The notes under the pieces are model-generated. The model ran no database searches and was not told the origin of the DNA. It worked only from the letters and a program-made list of their open reading frames with translations. Below are positions 25,861 to 34,879 of a DNA stretch of 64,000 bases, piece by piece. The DNA is from Micromonospora halotolerans (GTDB lineage: Bacteria; Actinomycetota; Actinomycetes; Mycobacteriales; Micromonosporaceae). The DNA lies in contig NZ_CP134876.1 in NCBI RefSeq assembly GCF_032108445.1, positions 4,340,001 through 4,404,000 on the forward strand, given 5' to 3'. The position numbers and the translations under genes were made by a program. Position 1 is the first letter of the stretch, and each line of letters begins with the position of its first letter.

Positions 25861-27714
25861 CTAGCCAGCGGTATGAACAACCGGACAACCGCATCCGGGA
25901 TGGCCGGCGCAGGCGTGACACCAGGAACACCGGAACCGGGCACCCGGCGCAAGGCTGCGGTCAACGCAAGGCGCGGCGAGCAGGTCGGCACCCGCCGTCA
26001 CGTCGAGGCGATCGCCGCCGGTCCCGTCAGGCAGGACGTTGTGCAGCCACAAAACGGGATAGACTTTGCCGCACGATCCGCAGATCCGGGTACCCCAGCC
26101 CGTCGAGCAGACGTCACAGCGGCATTGGAATGTGTTCCGGTCCCGAGGCTCGAACTCGGTCATCTTGCTGTGGCAGATGGGGCACGTCTCGAACAGGTCG
26201 AACGACCGCGCCGCCGCCTCGACCGCAGCCACAGCCCCTGGCGGCGACGACGCCGTGGGCCGCTGGCCCCGCTCACGTCCGGTTGTTGCGCGGACCAGCG
26301 CTTCCACCTCGTCCATCGACGGCCGGCGGGTCACCGCGACGCGCCTCGGACCAGCCGGGCGCCACCAGCCATCGCTGCTCTTCGGCACTCTCGCGGACAG
26401 CTCCGCAGCGGGCGGATACTCGGCGACGAACCGGCGGCCTTGCAGGACCCACCGCAGCGCCCGGGCGAGTCGCTCCTCGCCCTCGATCTCTAGCGGTGTG
26501 ACGGGAACCAGGCAGGGCAGCGCGCCGAAGCCGGCCGGGTGCACGAGGCGCCCCGTGGTGGACGGCAATGCCGCCCGGGCGGCGCGGAGGCCCGGATACA
26601 CAACGATCGTGGAGTTGGCCTGCATGCCGAGCGCGGCGGCGCGCGCCCGTTCGGCGGCGGGCTGGCCGAGGTCGTCGCCGACCGGCGCCAGCCGGGCCAG
26701 GTGCCGTCCGTCGGCGGCGACACGCAGGGTTCCGTCTTCCGCCATCGACCACGTGGCACTGCCGGTCGGACCGTTCAGGAGCACGGGGGAGCCGACGACC
26801 GGCAGTGCATCGGCCGGGTCGTCCGGCTGGTAACCGAGGATCGCCAGCGCACGTAGGGAGAGCGCGGCGACGTAGTGCGCGTACGCCTCGGGGAACGTAC
26901 GGTCCGCCGACCTCACGCCCGCCAAAACGGAGGACTCATGGACCGCCCATAGCTCCCAGAGCGCGCCGATCTGCCGGTACCGCCCATCGCCTAGGAACAG
27001 GTTGGTGCGCATGAGCCGGATCGGCACGGGCACCCGGCGGTTGGCCCGCCGCAGCACCGGCGATCCGTGCAGCGCCGCTAGCCGTGCCCGGGCACGGCGG
27101 AGCACGTCGAGGGTTTCGGTGATCGCCAGCGCCGACGCGGTGGTGTCGGAGACCGCCTTGGCGACGAGGCGGGCGACCCGGTCGAGCCGGCGCCACGACT
27201 GCGCGTGTCTCAGCGCCCGGTTGTACTCGTCGAGGTCGGCTAGGCCGTCGGCGAGCGTGGTCAGCTCGCGGATGCGTCGGGTTAGGTGCTCGCCGAGCCG
27301 GTCCACGAGCTGCGCGGCCACCCGGTTTTCGTAGAAGTCGACGTCTTCGGCGAACCGCTGCGACAGTACGCGCAGCGGCATGATGCGCCCGTGCTCCACG
27401 CCCGCCCAGTCCTCGGTGTGTCCGGCTAGGCGGGCGAGGCCGGCAGGCGGCACCCGGCGCGCCAGGTCCGCCCGAACCAGCTCGTCCACCCGGTCGAGCC
27501 GGTCGTGGGGTCGGAGGCAGACGTCGGCGAGGACGTCGAGCCCGTCGAGAACCGCGCGCTCGAACGGGCTCAGCTCGGCGTGGTGCGACGCGTCGGGCAC
27601 GAACATGTTGTCAGCTAGCCACGCGCCGAGGGTCGTGTTCCTGGTCAGCGCGCGGGCGACGTCGATGACGGTGCTGACGACGAGCGGGTCCGGTCCGCCG
27701 GGGCGGTCGGCCAT
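25861..27714 (-). CDS. DUF2357-type McrC-like protein with C-terminal zinc clusters
   Basis: The product is 617 residues and is last in the six-gene operon. Residues 110-260 carry the DUF2357-like segment (FYENRVAAQLVDRLGEHL and a long helical region), then LFLGDGRYRQIGALWELWAV. A VVYPGLRAARAAL block with PVTPLEIEGEERLARALRWV follows. In McrBC-like and coiled-coil nuclease systems this family is the nuclease partner of the AAA+ subunit. I cannot point to an unambiguous D...ExK set, so activity is uncertain. The C-terminus holds several zinc-binding clusters (CPICHSKM, CRCDVC, CGSCGKVYP, CSWCHACAGHPGCGC), unusual for classical McrC. The ATG start overlaps the stop of the AAA+ gene by one base (TGATG). 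It is probably the effector subunit. Confidence 0.7.
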   Translation of the reverse strand: MADRPGGPDPLVVSTVIDVARALTRNTTLGAWLADNMFVPDASHHAELSPFERAVLDGLDVLADVCLRPHDRLDRVDELVRADLARRVPPAGLARLAGHTEDWAGVEHGRIMPLRVLSQRFAEDVDFYENRVAAQLVDRLGEHLTRRIRELTTLADGLADLDEYNRALRHAQSWRRLDRVARLVAKAVSDTTASALAITETLDVLRRARARLAALHGSPVLRRANRRVPVPIRLMRTNLFLGDGRYRQIGALWELWAVHESSVLAGVRSADRTFPEAYAHYVAALSLRALAILGYQPDDPADALPVVGSPVLLNGPTGSATWSMAEDGTLRVAADGRHLARLAPVGDDLGQPAAERARAAALGMQANSTIVVYPGLRAARAALPSTTGRLVHPAGFGALPCLVPVTPLEIEGEERLARALRWVLQGRRFVAEYPPAAELSARVPKSSDGWWRPAGPRRVAVTRRPSMDEVEALVRATTGRERGQRPTASSPPGAVAAVEAAARSFDLFETCPICHSKMTEFEPRDRNTFQCRCDVCSTGWGTRICGSCGKVYPVLWLHNVLPDGTGGDRLDVTAGADLLAAPCVDRSLAPGARFRCSWCHACAGHPGCGCPVVHTAG

Positions 27715-30047
27715 CACCCTTCCCTGCGCCGCTGCTCATCGTCGAGGAGGCGCACGCACCGCACCGGGGCACCGCGCAATCCGCGCAGCTCCCAGACGGT
27801 GCAGACGACGTCCCGAATCTTGTTGAGGCCGCCGGGGGTGACGTCGTACCGACCGCGCAGGGAACGAAGGACCTTCCGGGCCAGGAAGTGGTCGGCGGCG
27901 AGCGACCGGCCGTCCTGTCCGCTGTCTTCGCCCTCCGGCCGTTCGGCGACCGGGTCGCCGGCGTGGGCCGCGACGACGACAGGTACGAACGCCTCCAGCT
28001 GGCGCTCGAGCCGCGGGCCCATGACCGCCCGGCCGTGCTCGCGCAGGTCGTCGGCTATCTCCTCCAGGAACTCGCGCACCTCGGTCGTGTCTGTCCGGTG
28101 CGTCTGCTTGGCCTGCTCGAACGACTTGCGCAGCGCGACAGCGCCGTACGGCTCGATCTCCGGGACCGTTGCCGCCTGCGGCAGCCAGGGACGCTGGGCC
28201 GGCAGCTCCATCAGGTGCGCGCGATTGTAGGTCTTGTCAGCGAACTCCAGCGTCGACTCGTCCTGGTTCGCTGTGCCGATGAACCAGACGTTTCGGGGCA
28301 GGCGGATCCGCCAGCCGTCCACGAACCACTGGGGCGCCCGGCCGGTGCCGCGAGTGACCAGCTGGATCGGCTCGCCCTCGTGCTCGAGCTTCGACAGTAG
28401 GACCGAGAAGTATTGTTCCGGCCGGGCGAGGTTCATTTCGTCGAGAACGATGAAGAACGGCCGTTCCCGGTACCTCGGCGTCTGCGCCAGGTACAGGGCT
28501 TGGAGGAATTCGGACTCCTCGAAGCGGCGCTCGAATGTGTTGTGGTGTCCGAAGAGGTCCGTCCGGTCGCGCCAGCCGGCTTGCACCTCGACGACGGTGC
28601 ACTCGGTGCCGAGCGCCTTGGCGAGGGCGACCGGCAGCGATGTCTTGCCGATGCCGCTCATGCCCTCCAACAGGTGCAGCCGGCTCATCGCCAGTCCGCC
28701 GAGGAGGACGCACACGTCGTTGAGCCGGTAGGCCCGCCGGCTGTCGGCGAACATGACCGCCTGCAGCGACCGGGCCAGCTGCGAGAGGTTGGGCCGCTCG
28801 GCGCTGATCGCTCCGGGTTCGTTCAGCTGCGGGTCGTCGTCCATCGCAACGCAGCGGGGGAAGAGCGGCGTGCCGGGGTCGGGACGATCCCGGGTCAGCT
28901 GCTCGACGGTGCCGTGCAGCTCGGCGATCCGGCTCTCGTAGCCGCGGGCGACCACCTCGAAGTGCCGCTCAGCGTCGCTGAGCTGCTTCAACTGCAGGTT
29001 GTTGATGCGGCTCGCGAGGGCAGCACCCTCCAGCTCCTGTACACGGTAGGCGAGGCGGTCGCGCTCGCCGGTCACCTCCCGGTGCTGCCGCTCCAGCCAG
29101 CGCAGCCGGTGCAGGTCGTCGTCGGCCAGCCGCTCGGCGAGCTTGCCGCGCAGCTCAGCGTTGTCAGCGGCCAGCCGGTCGCGTTCGTCGATGAGGTACT
29201 GCGGGTCAGTGCCACCGATCCGCAGCAGTTGCTGCTCCTGGTCGGCCAGCTGCTTGCGCAGCTCGTCGATTGTCTTGATCCGAGCGTCGGACTGGATCCG
29301 CAGGACTTGCAGCTCGCGGTCGAGGGCGGCGACGTCGGCCGCGGCGCGTGCCTGAATCTCCGCCTCCAAGTCGTCGAGCTTGCGTTGCAACTGGAACTGC
29401 TGTCCCAGTACCGCCCTGCGTTGGTCATTCAGCTCCTCCTCGGACCGGCGGAGCGCCGCTTGGTCCTCCTGCAGCCGGGCCACCTGTTCCGCGTGCTCCT
29501 CGGCGAGCCCGCGCCGCCGCTCCTCCTCTTCGATTTGTGCCGCCTGCCGGCGGCGTTCCAGCTCGGCATCGAGCTCGGCGTGGGCCGCCTGGGCCTGTGC
29601 GGTGAATCCGTCCCGGGCCTCCTGCTCGCGGGCGCTCACCTGCTCGCTCCGGAGACGCAGCTGCGCCAGTTCGGTGGTGGCCTCGGCCCTGAGCGCCTCG
29701 GCGGCGTCGCGGGCCGAGGCGGCCTCAGCGATATCCGCGTCGAGGCGCTGGCGGGCGGCGTCCGCAGCAGCCTCCGCGTCCGCGGCCGCCTGTATCCGTT
29801 CCCGAGCCGCTCTCGCCGCGCGCTCGTAGTCGGCGGCTTGGCGCAGCAGGGCGTCGTACGCGGACAGCACCGCGTCGTCGTTCGTGGTCGGCTCCAGCCC
29901 CTGCTCAGCGAGGGCAGCTCTGACCTCCGTGTCGTCCTCGGCCCGCTTATCGGCCACCGCCAAGTCGGCAATCTTGTCAGCGGCCGCCTGCTGAGCCGAG
30001 CGGCGCTGATTCGGCGGCCAGTTCGGCTTACTTCTTCGCCTACCCAT
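27714..30047 (-). CDS. Coiled-coil McrB-like AAA+ NTPase
   Basis: The product is 777 residues. ATG 30047 overlaps the upstream stop by 8 bases. Residues about 15-400 are almost pure heptad-rich coiled coil, with Glu/Ala/Arg-rich segments such as RRQAAQIEEEERRRGLAEEH. The C-terminal AAA+ domain has Walker A EGMSGIGKTSLPVALAKAL, Walker B FFIVLDEMNLARPEQYF and a sensor stretch VWFIGTANQDESTLEF, all McrB-like. McrB assembles into rings that drive a McrC-type nuclease. A very long coiled coil fused to McrB together with an adjacent McrC-like gene is the defining architecture of the CoCoNuT systems described computationally. Coupled translation with the DUF2357 gene fits this. Confidence 0.8.
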   Translation of the reverse strand: MGRRRSKPNWPPNQRRSAQQAAADKIADLAVADKRAEDDTEVRAALAEQGLEPTTNDDAVLSAYDALLRQAADYERAARAARERIQAAADAEAAADAARQRLDADIAEAASARDAAEALRAEATTELAQLRLRSEQVSAREQEARDGFTAQAQAAHAELDAELERRRQAAQIEEEERRRGLAEEHAEQVARLQEDQAALRRSEEELNDQRRAVLGQQFQLQRKLDDLEAEIQARAAADVAALDRELQVLRIQSDARIKTIDELRKQLADQEQQLLRIGGTDPQYLIDERDRLAADNAELRGKLAERLADDDLHRLRWLERQHREVTGERDRLAYRVQELEGAALASRINNLQLKQLSDAERHFEVVARGYESRIAELHGTVEQLTRDRPDPGTPLFPRCVAMDDDPQLNEPGAISAERPNLSQLARSLQAVMFADSRRAYRLNDVCVLLGGLAMSRLHLLEGMSGIGKTSLPVALAKALGTECTVVEVQAGWRDRTDLFGHHNTFERRFEESEFLQALYLAQTPRYRERPFFIVLDEMNLARPEQYFSVLLSKLEHEGEPIQLVTRGTGRAPQWFVDGWRIRLPRNVWFIGTANQDESTLEFADKTYNRAHLMELPAQRPWLPQAATVPEIEPYGAVALRKSFEQAKQTHRTDTTEVREFLEEIADDLREHGRAVMGPRLERQLEAFVPVVVAAHAGDPVAERPEGEDSGQDGRSLAADHFLARKVLRSLRGRYDVTPGGLNKIRDVVCTVWELRGLRGAPVRCVRLLDDEQRRREG

Positions 30048-31584
30048 TGGTGGAGCGGTCCCTTTCGCTAGGCGTCCGGAGATCGGGCAGCGGCACGCCG
30101 AGGTAGGCAGCCGCGGTGTCTTGCGCAAGCCGCCAGGCGGTCTCACCGTAGTCGAGGTTCAACGGCACCGCGGCGGCGTGGGCACCACCGATGTTCCGGT
30201 CCATCGATACATTCGTGAGGTCGCTGAGCAGCGTCGGCCGAGCCGCGGCCACCTGGCGGAACGGATGGTCGGGCGTGCTGTTGGCGGCGCTGACGAGCGA
30301 GGCGGCTAGCAGCACGGGGGTCGTCGCCCGGTCAGGGTGTCGGATTCCCCGCCGGAGCTTTTCGGCCTCCACCACGCCAAGCTGCGCGTGTTCGCCGAAC
30401 GACATGCCGAGCTGCCGGCAGTAGGTGCCGAGCTGCCGGGCGAGTGGATCCCGCAGCTGTTCGACGACCCGTGGCGGTGGCCGATGCCGAGCCACGAGGT
30501 CGCGTAGCACGAGCTCGTGCAGCCGCCAGGAGTACCGCGCGACGTCGCCCACCTCGGGACTGCCGTCGCCGCGCCGACGTGCCCGGTCGATCTCTCGCTC
30601 GAGCAGCGTGAGCAGCTCAAACACGGCGTCGTGGTCGCGTACCCGGGCGGTGAACCGGTGCTCGAGCGTCTCGGCGATGCTGCGCCGCAGCTTGACCTCG
30701 ATGAGGTCGGACTCGGCCAGGAGGCCCTCAGTCCGGCGGCCGATGAACTGTTGGATGTGGTCGCGCAGCCGGGCCGACCGCTGGATCTGGGTCGCCACCA
30801 GCCGCCGCAGGTAGGGGCTGGTGTGCCCGCCGAACGGGCTCATCGCGTCCCACGTCACCGTGGTTTCGCCACCCTCGTCACGCCTCCGGGCGAGCAGTGG
30901 CAGTGGGATCCACACCGGCTGCCCATCGGTCATCACTGACACGCGCGAAACTACCCGCTCGGGCGGGCCGGCCTGCCAACGCCGCGTCCGTCCGCCGCCC
31001 TGCCTTTTGGCGGTTTCGCCGCGGGAGACGGCCTCCACGACCTGCTCGTGAGCCGGTGGCTCGGTACTGTTCCAGCCGCCGGGATAAACGGCGAACGCGT
31101 GCATCCGCAGCGGCGCGCCTGCGGTGCGCAGCTGCAGCGTCGCCGCTGTCCGACTCTGCCAGTCGCATTGGCAGTGACCCGGTTCGACGGTCGAGGCCGG
31201 CCAGAGCGTGCCGGTCGTCACGTCCTGGTAGACGTAGGTAGTGATGACCCGTGTGGGGTCGGGGAATCCACCCTGCAGGACGTGGCGGCCGTTTGTCGTG
31301 ATGACGCCATACTGGTCGAGGTACTTCAGCGCGCGCAGGTCGGAGCGGACCAACTCGACGAGGTCGTCCTGGAGTCCGAGGAGCCTGCCGATGTCGGCCG
31401 CCTCACGTAGGCCAGCGCGGGCCAGGCCCAGCACCGCTGCCTGGAACACGTTGAGCCGGTCCTCGTGCACCAGCGGCGACACGACGCGGTACCGCAGCGC
31501 CGGCCAGAGGAGCCACCGCTGCCGACCCCGGAACTCGGCGAAGTCGGGCCGGACGACCGGGCACTCAGGTCCGAACCCCGGCAC
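30040..31584 (-). CDS. Conserved-looking protein of unknown function in the McrBC-like operon
   Basis: The product is 514 residues. The GTG at 31584 is chosen because a GAGGGGG ribosome binding site lies 6-7 bases upstream. It overlaps the helicase gene by 20 bases and the AAA+ gene by 8. The N-terminus (FRGRQRWLLWPALRYRVVSP, then RLNVFQAAVLGLARAGLREA) suggests a winged-helix-like domain. The middle (QIQRSARLRDHIQQFIGRR and following) is long helical, and the C-terminal third is also helical. There are no catalytic motifs I can name. Its position between the SF1 helicase and the McrB-like gene suggests an adaptor or target-recognition subunit. This is inference. Confidence 0.6.
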   Translation of the reverse strand: MPGFGPECPVVRPDFAEFRGRQRWLLWPALRYRVVSPLVHEDRLNVFQAAVLGLARAGLREAADIGRLLGLQDDLVELVRSDLRALKYLDQYGVITTNGRHVLQGGFPDPTRVITTYVYQDVTTGTLWPASTVEPGHCQCDWQSRTAATLQLRTAGAPLRMHAFAVYPGGWNSTEPPAHEQVVEAVSRGETAKRQGGGRTRRWQAGPPERVVSRVSVMTDGQPVWIPLPLLARRRDEGGETTVTWDAMSPFGGHTSPYLRRLVATQIQRSARLRDHIQQFIGRRTEGLLAESDLIEVKLRRSIAETLEHRFTARVRDHDAVFELLTLLEREIDRARRRGDGSPEVGDVARYSWRLHELVLRDLVARHRPPPRVVEQLRDPLARQLGTYCRQLGMSFGEHAQLGVVEAEKLRRGIRHPDRATTPVLLAASLVSAANSTPDHPFRQVAAARPTLLSDLTNVSMDRNIGGAHAAAVPLNLDYGETAWRLAQDTAAAYLGVPLPDLRTPSERDRSTNG

Positions 31585-34500
31585 CTTGCACCCCCTCACA
31601 GAATTCGCGAAACGCGACAATACCCTCGGCGACGGACCGGCCCGGCCGGCCTGGCAGCTCCGGCGTGGCCGCCCGGTCTGCCATGGCGGCGTCCCCGACG
31701 GCGATAAGCAACCGGCGTTGTCGGCTCATCGCCACACACATGCGGCTGTCGCTGAGCAGGTGCCCGTACCTCTGCACGGCCTCGGCGGGACCGCCCAGGG
31801 GCCGCGGGACCTGACTGCTGCGCGTCACGGACAGCAGCACGACGTCGAATTCCATGCCCTGAAACGCGTCCACGGTGCCTACCCGCAGCCTCTGCCGCGG
31901 CCGCTCCTCGTTCGTGAACTGCATCGCCGGCACGGGCATGAAGGTGCCGTCGTCGTCGACCACGGCCAGCCCGGCCTGCTGCAACTCAGCCTCCAGCAGC
32001 TCCTGCTGGGCCTTGTAGAACGTGATTACACCGAACGAGAGCCGCCGCTCCCGGTCCAGCTCGGCCAGCTCGGACAGCTCCCGGACCAGCCGACGGGCCT
32101 CGGCGGGCCGGGTCCAGCTCGTCCCGGACCGCTTCTCGTCTCCGTCCCGTCGCGGCACGTCGATCCAGGCCGCCACCTTGCCGGCGTAGGTCGACAACTC
32201 GTGGGTCAGCCGTGCTGTCGACGGATCGGGCTTGATCACGTCGGGGCCGCCGTAGAAGACCTCGCTCACGAACCGGCCGAGTGCGGGATGCATGCGGAAC
32301 TGCGTGTCCAGCACGATCGTTCGCGCCGCCGGCTTCTCGTCGGCGAACAGGTCAAACCAGCGCTCGAAAAGGCTTTGCGACAGCTCCGAGCCGTCGAGGG
32401 AGCGGTTGCGGCGCAGCTCCCGCTCGACCTTCTGCTCCAAGACGTGCGGCAGCTGCTTGTGGTCGCCGACGAGGACGATGCGCCGACGAGCGAACGCCAT
32501 CGGGATCATCAGGTCGAGCGGATTCGCCCGCGCCGCCTCGTCGACGACGACGGTATCGAACACGGGCAGCGGCGCGTCGAGCAGCCGCGACATCTCCTCC
32601 GAGTTCGACTGCTGGACAGTCGAGGCGAGCACGGCGTTGTAACGGGCCAGCGTCGACTCCACGAGGGCCAAGTCCTCCCGCAGATCGTCGCGGTAGGCCA
32701 GCAGGACCTCGTCCGCGCTGTCGGCAGTCTCGGCGGCCTCCTCCGCCACCGCGTCCGCGACGAGGTGCAGCAGCGCCTCCACGTCGGGATCGTGCATCGG
32801 CGCGTGGAGCAAGGCGGTGTCGGCGGCGAGCCGACCGAGCAGCTCGACGCGTAGCGCGGCGAGTTCGGCCAGCAGGCCGTCACCGCTGTCGCCGACCTCC
32901 GCAGCGGCCTCCAGCAACTGCCGGGCCGGCTTGTCGAGCAGCCGGTCCAGCTCGCGCAACGCCCGGACGGCGCGCTGCGGACCGTCGTCGGCGAACGCGA
33001 CCGCAGTGACGCGCAGCGACCGCGCCTCCCGCGCCAGCCGTTCCCGCTCGTCGCCGGCCAGCGTCACGGCGACCCGGTCGACCACGGCCCGGTCAGCCAG
33101 CAGGTGGTCGAGCTCGTCCCGCAGCACGCCGGGCAAGCGGGTACCCGCCAGCTCCTTGACGGTGCCGAGGAGCGCGACCAGGTCGGAACCGCTCATCGGG
33201 TGCCGCTCGTAGGCCGACGCGAGCTCCCGCAGCTTTCGCGCAGCGTCGTGGCGGGCGGACGCAGGCCGGTGCTCCTGCAGGTACCGCTCGACCGTCGCGA
33301 CCACGCCGTCGCGCCATTCGCGGGAGCTCTCCCAGTCGCGGCCCGGCCGCGCCCCGACCCGCGTCGGTGGCAGGCCGTGCCGGCGTGCCTTGCGGGCGAC
33401 GTTGTCGACCGCGTCGTGCTGCACGCTGGAAAGCAGGATCCGCTGCATCGACACCGTGCGCTCGCCCAGATCGTCCAGGCAGCGCAGCAGGTCCGCGATG
33501 AAACGGGTCTTGCCGCTGCCCGGCGGCCCCTGCACGAGCAAGACGTCTGGAGTTCGCAGCGCCATGTGCAGCGCGGCCCGCTGGACATCGGTGGGGGCCG
33601 GGCCATCAGAGCCATTGATAGCCGCAGCGATAGCCTTCTCGTGAGCCCTCTCAGCGCGCGGATGCGCTCCCGGCCGCGGCACCCCCTCGATAAGCAGCCG
33701 CAGCCCGGGCATCTCGGCCTGGTCGGTCTCAATCCGTTCGCGGGCTAGGTCTCGGCGGCGCAGGCGGACCCGGTCCCCGGAGAGCGACTGGAACAGGTGG
33801 CCGGTCGGCGGGGGCGCGTCCTCTCCGCCAACAGCGAGGTCGACGGTCCAGTTGTTCCTGACCACGTACCGCACCTCGCCGTGCACGCCGGCACCCGGCC
33901 GCCCGCGTCCGCCGTGCAGCTCGGGCGGGAGGTTGGCGGACGCCTCTAGCTGCAGCCTTCCGCTGAACGAGGCCACCGCCCGGAGGAAGGCTGCGGCGCG
34001 ATCGTCGGGCTGCAGCTCGAAGCGCCAGAGCCCATCCGCGGTGACCTGACACGAGCGGTATCGGGCGGAACCCATACGCCGGGCTTCGTCGACCAGCGAC
34101 TCGCGCTCAATCTCGTTGTACGCCTGCCAAAGGTCCAGATATGTCCGCCCGTTCGAGGTGAGCCCCTGCAAGGCGGCCCGGATGACCTCACTGGCGGCGG
34201 CCTCATCACCCCGGTCGACGAACCGCAGGTCGATTGGGCTGAGCCGGAACCAGCGAGCGTGCTGCCGAGAAGACGCGTCGGTGAGGCGCACGAGGCGCAG
34301 GGCGTCGTCAGCGAGGGCGATGTCGGCGACCCATCGCCGACCGTGCAGAGTGAGGGCGCGGACGCCGGATCCCAACTCACTGCCCGGCCCTCCGCTATGG
34401 ACGAACCGCTCCTCCGTCTGACCCGGCAGCGCGGGAAGGGCGAATTCCTCGCGCAGCCAGTCCCGGATCGGGTCGAAACCCGTCACCGCCCGCTGAGTGG

Positions 34501-34879
34501 CGATCCGCACCTGTTCGGCCACGCCGTCATCAATGCCGACGGTCATGCTCGCTCCGATATCCGCGGTAGCGAACGCGTGGCACTGCAGGCCGATTTGCTG
34601 CGGGGTGACGTCGACGACCCACGACACGACCCTGCGCCCAGCTGCGGTGAGCCAATCCACCGTTTCCTGGTCCGTGACCGGAAGCCGGATTGGCTGGCCG
34701 CCGCCGATTGCGGGCGCCACCTCGAACTCCGCCCGGCCGGTCCGGTGGCGGAGCACGACCTCCCGGTTCTTGGCGTACTTGTCGGCGAGCTTAATTAGCC
34801 ACCGCGGGACCGAAGTGGCCGGGCCGGTGGGCAGCGACACGATGCGGATCTCGCCCGGCCTCAACTGCTCAGCGAACAC
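31565..34879 (-). CDS. UPF1/DNA2-like superfamily 1 helicase
   Basis: The product is 1104 residues. GTG 34879 overlaps the kinase gene by 19 bases; a TTG that overlaps the kinase stop by TTGA is an alternative. The first 450 residues are a beta-rich region of unknown type. The SF1 core follows: motif I VQGPPGSGKTRF, motif II VVVDEAARA (UPF1/DNA2 style DEAA), motif III VGDHKQLPH, motif IV QFRMHP, motif V TVDAFQGMEFDVVL and motif VI VAMSRQRRL. An insertion of about 250 helical residues separates motifs I and II. UPF1-like helicases unwind RNA or RNA-DNA hybrids and accompany some coiled-coil McrBC systems. All core motifs are intact. Confidence 0.85.
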   Translation of the reverse strand: MFAEQLRPGEIRIVSLPTGPATSVPRWLIKLADKYAKNREVVLRHRTGRAEFEVAPAIGGGQPIRLPVTDQETVDWLTAAGRRVVSWVVDVTPQQIGLQCHAFATADIGASMTVGIDDGVAEQVRIATQRAVTGFDPIRDWLREEFALPALPGQTEERFVHSGGPGSELGSGVRALTLHGRRWVADIALADDALRLVRLTDASSRQHARWFRLSPIDLRFVDRGDEAAASEVIRAALQGLTSNGRTYLDLWQAYNEIERESLVDEARRMGSARYRSCQVTADGLWRFELQPDDRAAAFLRAVASFSGRLQLEASANLPPELHGGRGRPGAGVHGEVRYVVRNNWTVDLAVGGEDAPPPTGHLFQSLSGDRVRLRRRDLARERIETDQAEMPGLRLLIEGVPRPGAHPRAERAHEKAIAAAINGSDGPAPTDVQRAALHMALRTPDVLLVQGPPGSGKTRFIADLLRCLDDLGERTVSMQRILLSSVQHDAVDNVARKARRHGLPPTRVGARPGRDWESSREWRDGVVATVERYLQEHRPASARHDAARKLRELASAYERHPMSGSDLVALLGTVKELAGTRLPGVLRDELDHLLADRAVVDRVAVTLAGDERERLAREARSLRVTAVAFADDGPQRAVRALRELDRLLDKPARQLLEAAAEVGDSGDGLLAELAALRVELLGRLAADTALLHAPMHDPDVEALLHLVADAVAEEAAETADSADEVLLAYRDDLREDLALVESTLARYNAVLASTVQQSNSEEMSRLLDAPLPVFDTVVVDEAARANPLDLMIPMAFARRRIVLVGDHKQLPHVLEQKVERELRRNRSLDGSELSQSLFERWFDLFADEKPAARTIVLDTQFRMHPALGRFVSEVFYGGPDVIKPDPSTARLTHELSTYAGKVAAWIDVPRRDGDEKRSGTSWTRPAEARRLVRELSELAELDRERRLSFGVITFYKAQQELLEAELQQAGLAVVDDDGTFMPVPAMQFTNEERPRQRLRVGTVDAFQGMEFDVVLLSVTRSSQVPRPLGGPAEAVQRYGHLLSDSRMCVAMSRQRRLLIAVGDAAMADRAATPELPGRPGRSVAEGIVAFREFCEGVQGAGVRT

